Source of the DNA: Coffea arabica
Lineage: Eukaryota; Streptophyta; Magnoliopsida; Gentianales; Rubiaceae
Length of the DNA stretch: 64,000 nt
NCBI RefSeq assembly: GCF_036785885.1
Contig: NC_092320.1
Coordinates: 13,703,557-13,767,556 of the forward strand
Direction of reading: 5' to 3'
Shown here piece after piece: positions 61,018 through 64,000 of this stretch. The notes under the pieces are model-generated. The model was not told the origin of the DNA and did not search any database. It saw nothing but the letters and a program-made list of their open reading frames with translations. Each line of letters opens with the position of its first letter. Positions within the stretch are counted from its first letter, which is position 1. Position numbers and translations under genes: made by a program.

Positions 61018-63640
61018 ACGTTGTTTAATGTAGGATTTTCCTTTACTGAAATACCGAAGGCAGATTAATTTTTCCATTTCACAGTATACTAGTTCTTGAT
61101 GTGTAATGTTGGTGCAGCCCAACACCAAGTCAACTTCCATAGGAATTTTTCCACATTAGTACACCTTTTTGAAAGCTGCCCGCAAGCTATATAGGAATCA
61201 TGGGATGAACAAAGATTGCATTATAAATTAAGTAGTTATAAAAAAAATGATGAAGGTCAAAAAGTATGATCATTGGAATACTTAGTGTATCGCTTTCTCG
61301 CCCTTTACAATTGGTTTCTCCAGCTGCCTAGTCATTCCTCCCAGAGCTCCCGCGCCAGCAGATTAAATTAAAGCATGCGTTTGCTTCCTTTTCAAAGAAT
61401 TCAAAAGTTTTCCTACCATTTTTTTAAACTATTCTTTAGACATCACTGACCTAGTTGTTCTTCTTTTCTATGTGACCTGATTGGAATTGACATGGAATTT
61501 CCTGAATAAAAGAACGAAGTTATTGTAGAAAAAAAAAAAGAAAGTGTTTATTAACTTTAAAGAAATAATGTGTAGGCAAAAGAGCATGAAAAATGTTGTT
61601 GAATTGTTATACACCAACTATATTCTAATGGCCTTGGTTATCTGTGATGAGTATAATTTCATTAATTTCGAGCTTTATTTTAGTTCATAATTAACTGTAC
61701 AAAGAAAAAAAAGGAAAAAAAAAAAAACGTTTTTCCTTTACAAGTATGATGTCTTATCCCTCAAAGACCCGAACGGGACCTTAGATTTCATCTGTAATCA
61801 ATTGCTCCAACTCTGCCCCTCACCCATAAAAAGGTAGAGAAATTGAATCATCAATAAATGGAAGTTTATCAAGTTCGCGATATTGCATAAGAAGTTTTGA
61901 TTTAGTAGCTAAAATTAAGATCACAGGGCGTTGCGGTAATGGATTTAATCTCTCTTCACTCGCTTTGCTTCTTAAATCCCACGAAAATTTAAAAAAAAAA
62001 AAAAAGATTGCTATTTGACCTTTTTTGTACAACTAGAAAATTCAGTTATAGTAAGAAAATTTGTGGAGAGGGCGCTTTTTTCTCTAATTTCAATATGATA
62101 TAAATGAGACATTTAACTTTATTCTTCAAGACAAACAACAGAATGATGCAAGTTAGACTAGGCCATTGAGTTCATTGCACAAGAAATTGAAGCCACTTTA
62201 GGACCAATCAAATTAACCATTGAATTTGTTGCCTGATCAAAATCATTAGCAAAAGGGAGTTATATAACATGTTTGAGGAGGAAAACTTGGGTTGAATAGG
62301 AGGGTTCTCCACTCTACAAAAGGAAGACAATTAAAATAACTACATCTTCACAAACATGTTGATAGCCCTATGATATATTTTGAATTTATTTGGTATGCAT
62401 GAAAACATTTTATTGTAAAAAATTTTACACCAGATACTTAACCAGTGTTATATATAATATCATCATCCTACGGCCTAAAAAATCTAACAATAATGTTTTT
62501 CAATGCATTTGCTGCAATAAAAGCATGGGAAGTGGAGAAGAAAACCTGCGCAGAACAAATTCTTTTTCCCCTGCCTGATATGGACCAGTCCTACACTCCT
62601 ACTCCTAACCGAGTTGAAGCTTTAATGCAAGAATTAAACGCAAGCGAGGCTAGGCAGTCAATTAAGGTTATGATCCTCATTGTGGAGTTGTGGACCTTGA
62701 AATAATTGAGATTTCTAAACAAAAATGATGATCATCAATAGCAACTCATGATGGTTGAACTTAAAAAGCCAAGGCAAACCTCTTTCTCAACACCATTTTA
62801 AACTATTTTTGTTACACTTTCATTTCACATGGAATGCTAAGAAAGATTTTCATACAATTTCATGTGATCTATCATAACTCGTCACGTTCAATGCTCCAAC
62901 AACAAATGAGAAAACTATGCTATTTTCTTTAGATGAATTGTTGAAATTTACCAAAATTTGATTTTAGCTCTTAAAATGTGAATTTAAGTAATTTCGTTCC
63001 TGGAACCTTTTTAGTATACCAGTGAAGTCATTAGTCACATCAATCTTAGTTGTTGAGAGAACAATGTGCTACTGATTCTGCTACATTTATTTTTAACAGC
63101 AAAGTTAATGAATCAACAAAGTGCAGATGTATGAATCTCATACAAGCCATCTCCAATTGATTGAGTGAAAGATAATGTGATTGTGGACTGACAAATCTTG
63201 AAATTCTTAACTATGAATAGTCTCAATATGTCAATGCTGCAACTTTATTTGACTGGGAGTGGGTTTGACAAAACTGAAGTCTAAAAACTAAAATATGAAA
63301 TCTGAATTCAATTCGCAACTGAGGAGAGAGTTATATGATAATATTCCACCCAAATTAGTTTGTAGTCCTTCAATTATCCTCAACTAATCGAAATTCTGAC
63401 ATTATGAAGACGAAATACGTTTTGATTTAGACTTTAGAGATAAAATTAGTTCACACCCCTAACATTAGGCACAAAAAGTGCATTTTTCACATTTGCCAGT
63501 GCTGTGCAATTAGATTAGTGTCTGTGACTCCTTCCCTACACTTAACTGCTCCCTCCATTTCCTCCACAAAAAAAAAAAAAAAAAACTGTTCCCTCCATTC
63601 CCAAGTGCCAACTCAGCAAAATGGCAAATTAGTAAAAAAA
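61018..63640. other. Intergenic region
   Basis: No supported gene. A frame at 62445-62705 (containing MDQSYTPTPNRVEALMQELN) is unrecognised and unsupported. A stretch at 63252-63308 (TTTGACAAAACTGAAGTC, ATATGAAATCTGAATTCAA) resembles an end of the Tourist-like element at 57796. Confidence 0.35.
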
Positions 63641-64000
63641 GAAGACTAATCGACAGAGTAGGTGGCGCGAAAATAACGTCGTCGTAGTCGACCTGTTCCT
63701 CGGTCTACTCCAACGTCCTTTTAACTGAAAGTTCACCTCTTTCGTATTTTTTTTCTTATTTCTTTATTCAATTTGAATTAACGTTTAAAAAACTATTTAT
63801 TCATTTTCAATTCTAATTAAAAATAACTCTTCTTCCTTCCCTCTCTCCATAAATTTTGATCTCAGTTGTAAAAATCTCCCCGCTGCTGATTCAATAACCT
63901 TCTTCCCTTGTCAATCTTTCTCGCCGGAAAATTTTCTTCCGACGGCTTACCGACAAACGATCTTTGCCGCTTCCGACTATTTCATTGTCCTATAACCGGT
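63641..64000 (+). promoter_or_regulatory. Probable promoter and 5' leader of a gene beyond the window
   Basis: The last 150 bases are C/T-rich (CTTCTTCCTTCCCTCTCTCC, then CTTTCTCGCCGGAAAATTTTC), as in plant leaders, with ATAAATTTT near 63850. There is no start codon with a long frame, so any coding part lies downstream. The strand is inferred. Confidence 0.4.

Noticed and set aside
62445-62705. 86-codon frame with MDQSYTPTPNRVEAL
   Set aside because: No known family, no promoter or splice evidence; left as intergenic.
1-64000. tRNA genes, rRNA genes and CRISPR arrays
   Set aside because: I looked for tRNA box pairs and regular spaced repeats. Only SINE-type box pairs were found, without a foldable tRNA; CRISPR would not be expected in a plant.

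Overview
This is nuclear DNA of a flowering plant, almost certainly a eudicot. It is AT-rich, its genes are split by plant-type GT-AG introns, and it carries many small terminal-inverted-repeat elements. Every recognisable protein is closest to plant-specific forms: an LRR receptor kinase, a GTD-binding myosin-receptor protein, a plant calcineurin-B-like protein, an elongin-B-like protein and a plastid FAD oxidoreductase. I cannot fix the species. The style of the short inverted-repeat elements is compatible with an asterid such as Rubiaceae, but that is only an impression.

Layout. 1-1.5 kb: the 3' end of a non-RD LRR receptor kinase (+). 2.4-6.3 kb: a set of coding-like blocks with good splice sites on the minus strand, probably a multi-exon gene I do not recognise. 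6.9-9 kb: a GTD-binding (zein-binding/DUF593) protein (-), ending in a 24-nt last exon. 10.1-10.6 kb: two foldback elements. 11.5-16.9 kb: a complete six-exon calcineurin-B-like EF-hand gene (-) with a 3.6-kb last intron. 17-18.5 kb: a 1.4-kb element with very long inverted repeats. 19.6-22.9 kb: a four-exon elongin-B-like gene (+). 23.5-25.3 kb: a rearranged SINE and a 515-bp MITE with a perfect 9-bp target duplication.

25.7-45.3 kb is the accessory heart of the window. Five genes for secreted cysteine-rich thionin-like peptides (all -, two exons each where resolved) alternate with three decayed RING-type relics (+), and the block ends with one intact intronless RING-H2 gene. A unit of about 2.6 kb (RING relic plus peptide gene) is tandemly duplicated, and two peptide genes look homogenised by gene conversion. 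The array was later invaded by a Mutator-like element rich in palindromic GCGAGCTC motifs and by a Ty1/copia element, now a fossil.

46.7-52.9 kb: a complete 13-exon plastid-targeted FAD oxidoreductase (703 aa, likely orthologue of Arabidopsis PDE327/At4g30720). 53-64 kb: mostly intergenic, with a 653-bp Tourist-like element, other small repeats and microsatellites. The last few hundred bases look like a promoter and 5' leader of a gene beyond the window. The housekeeping genes share no obvious pathway. The only functional grouping is the candidate defence or reproductive peptide cluster with its embedded RING family.
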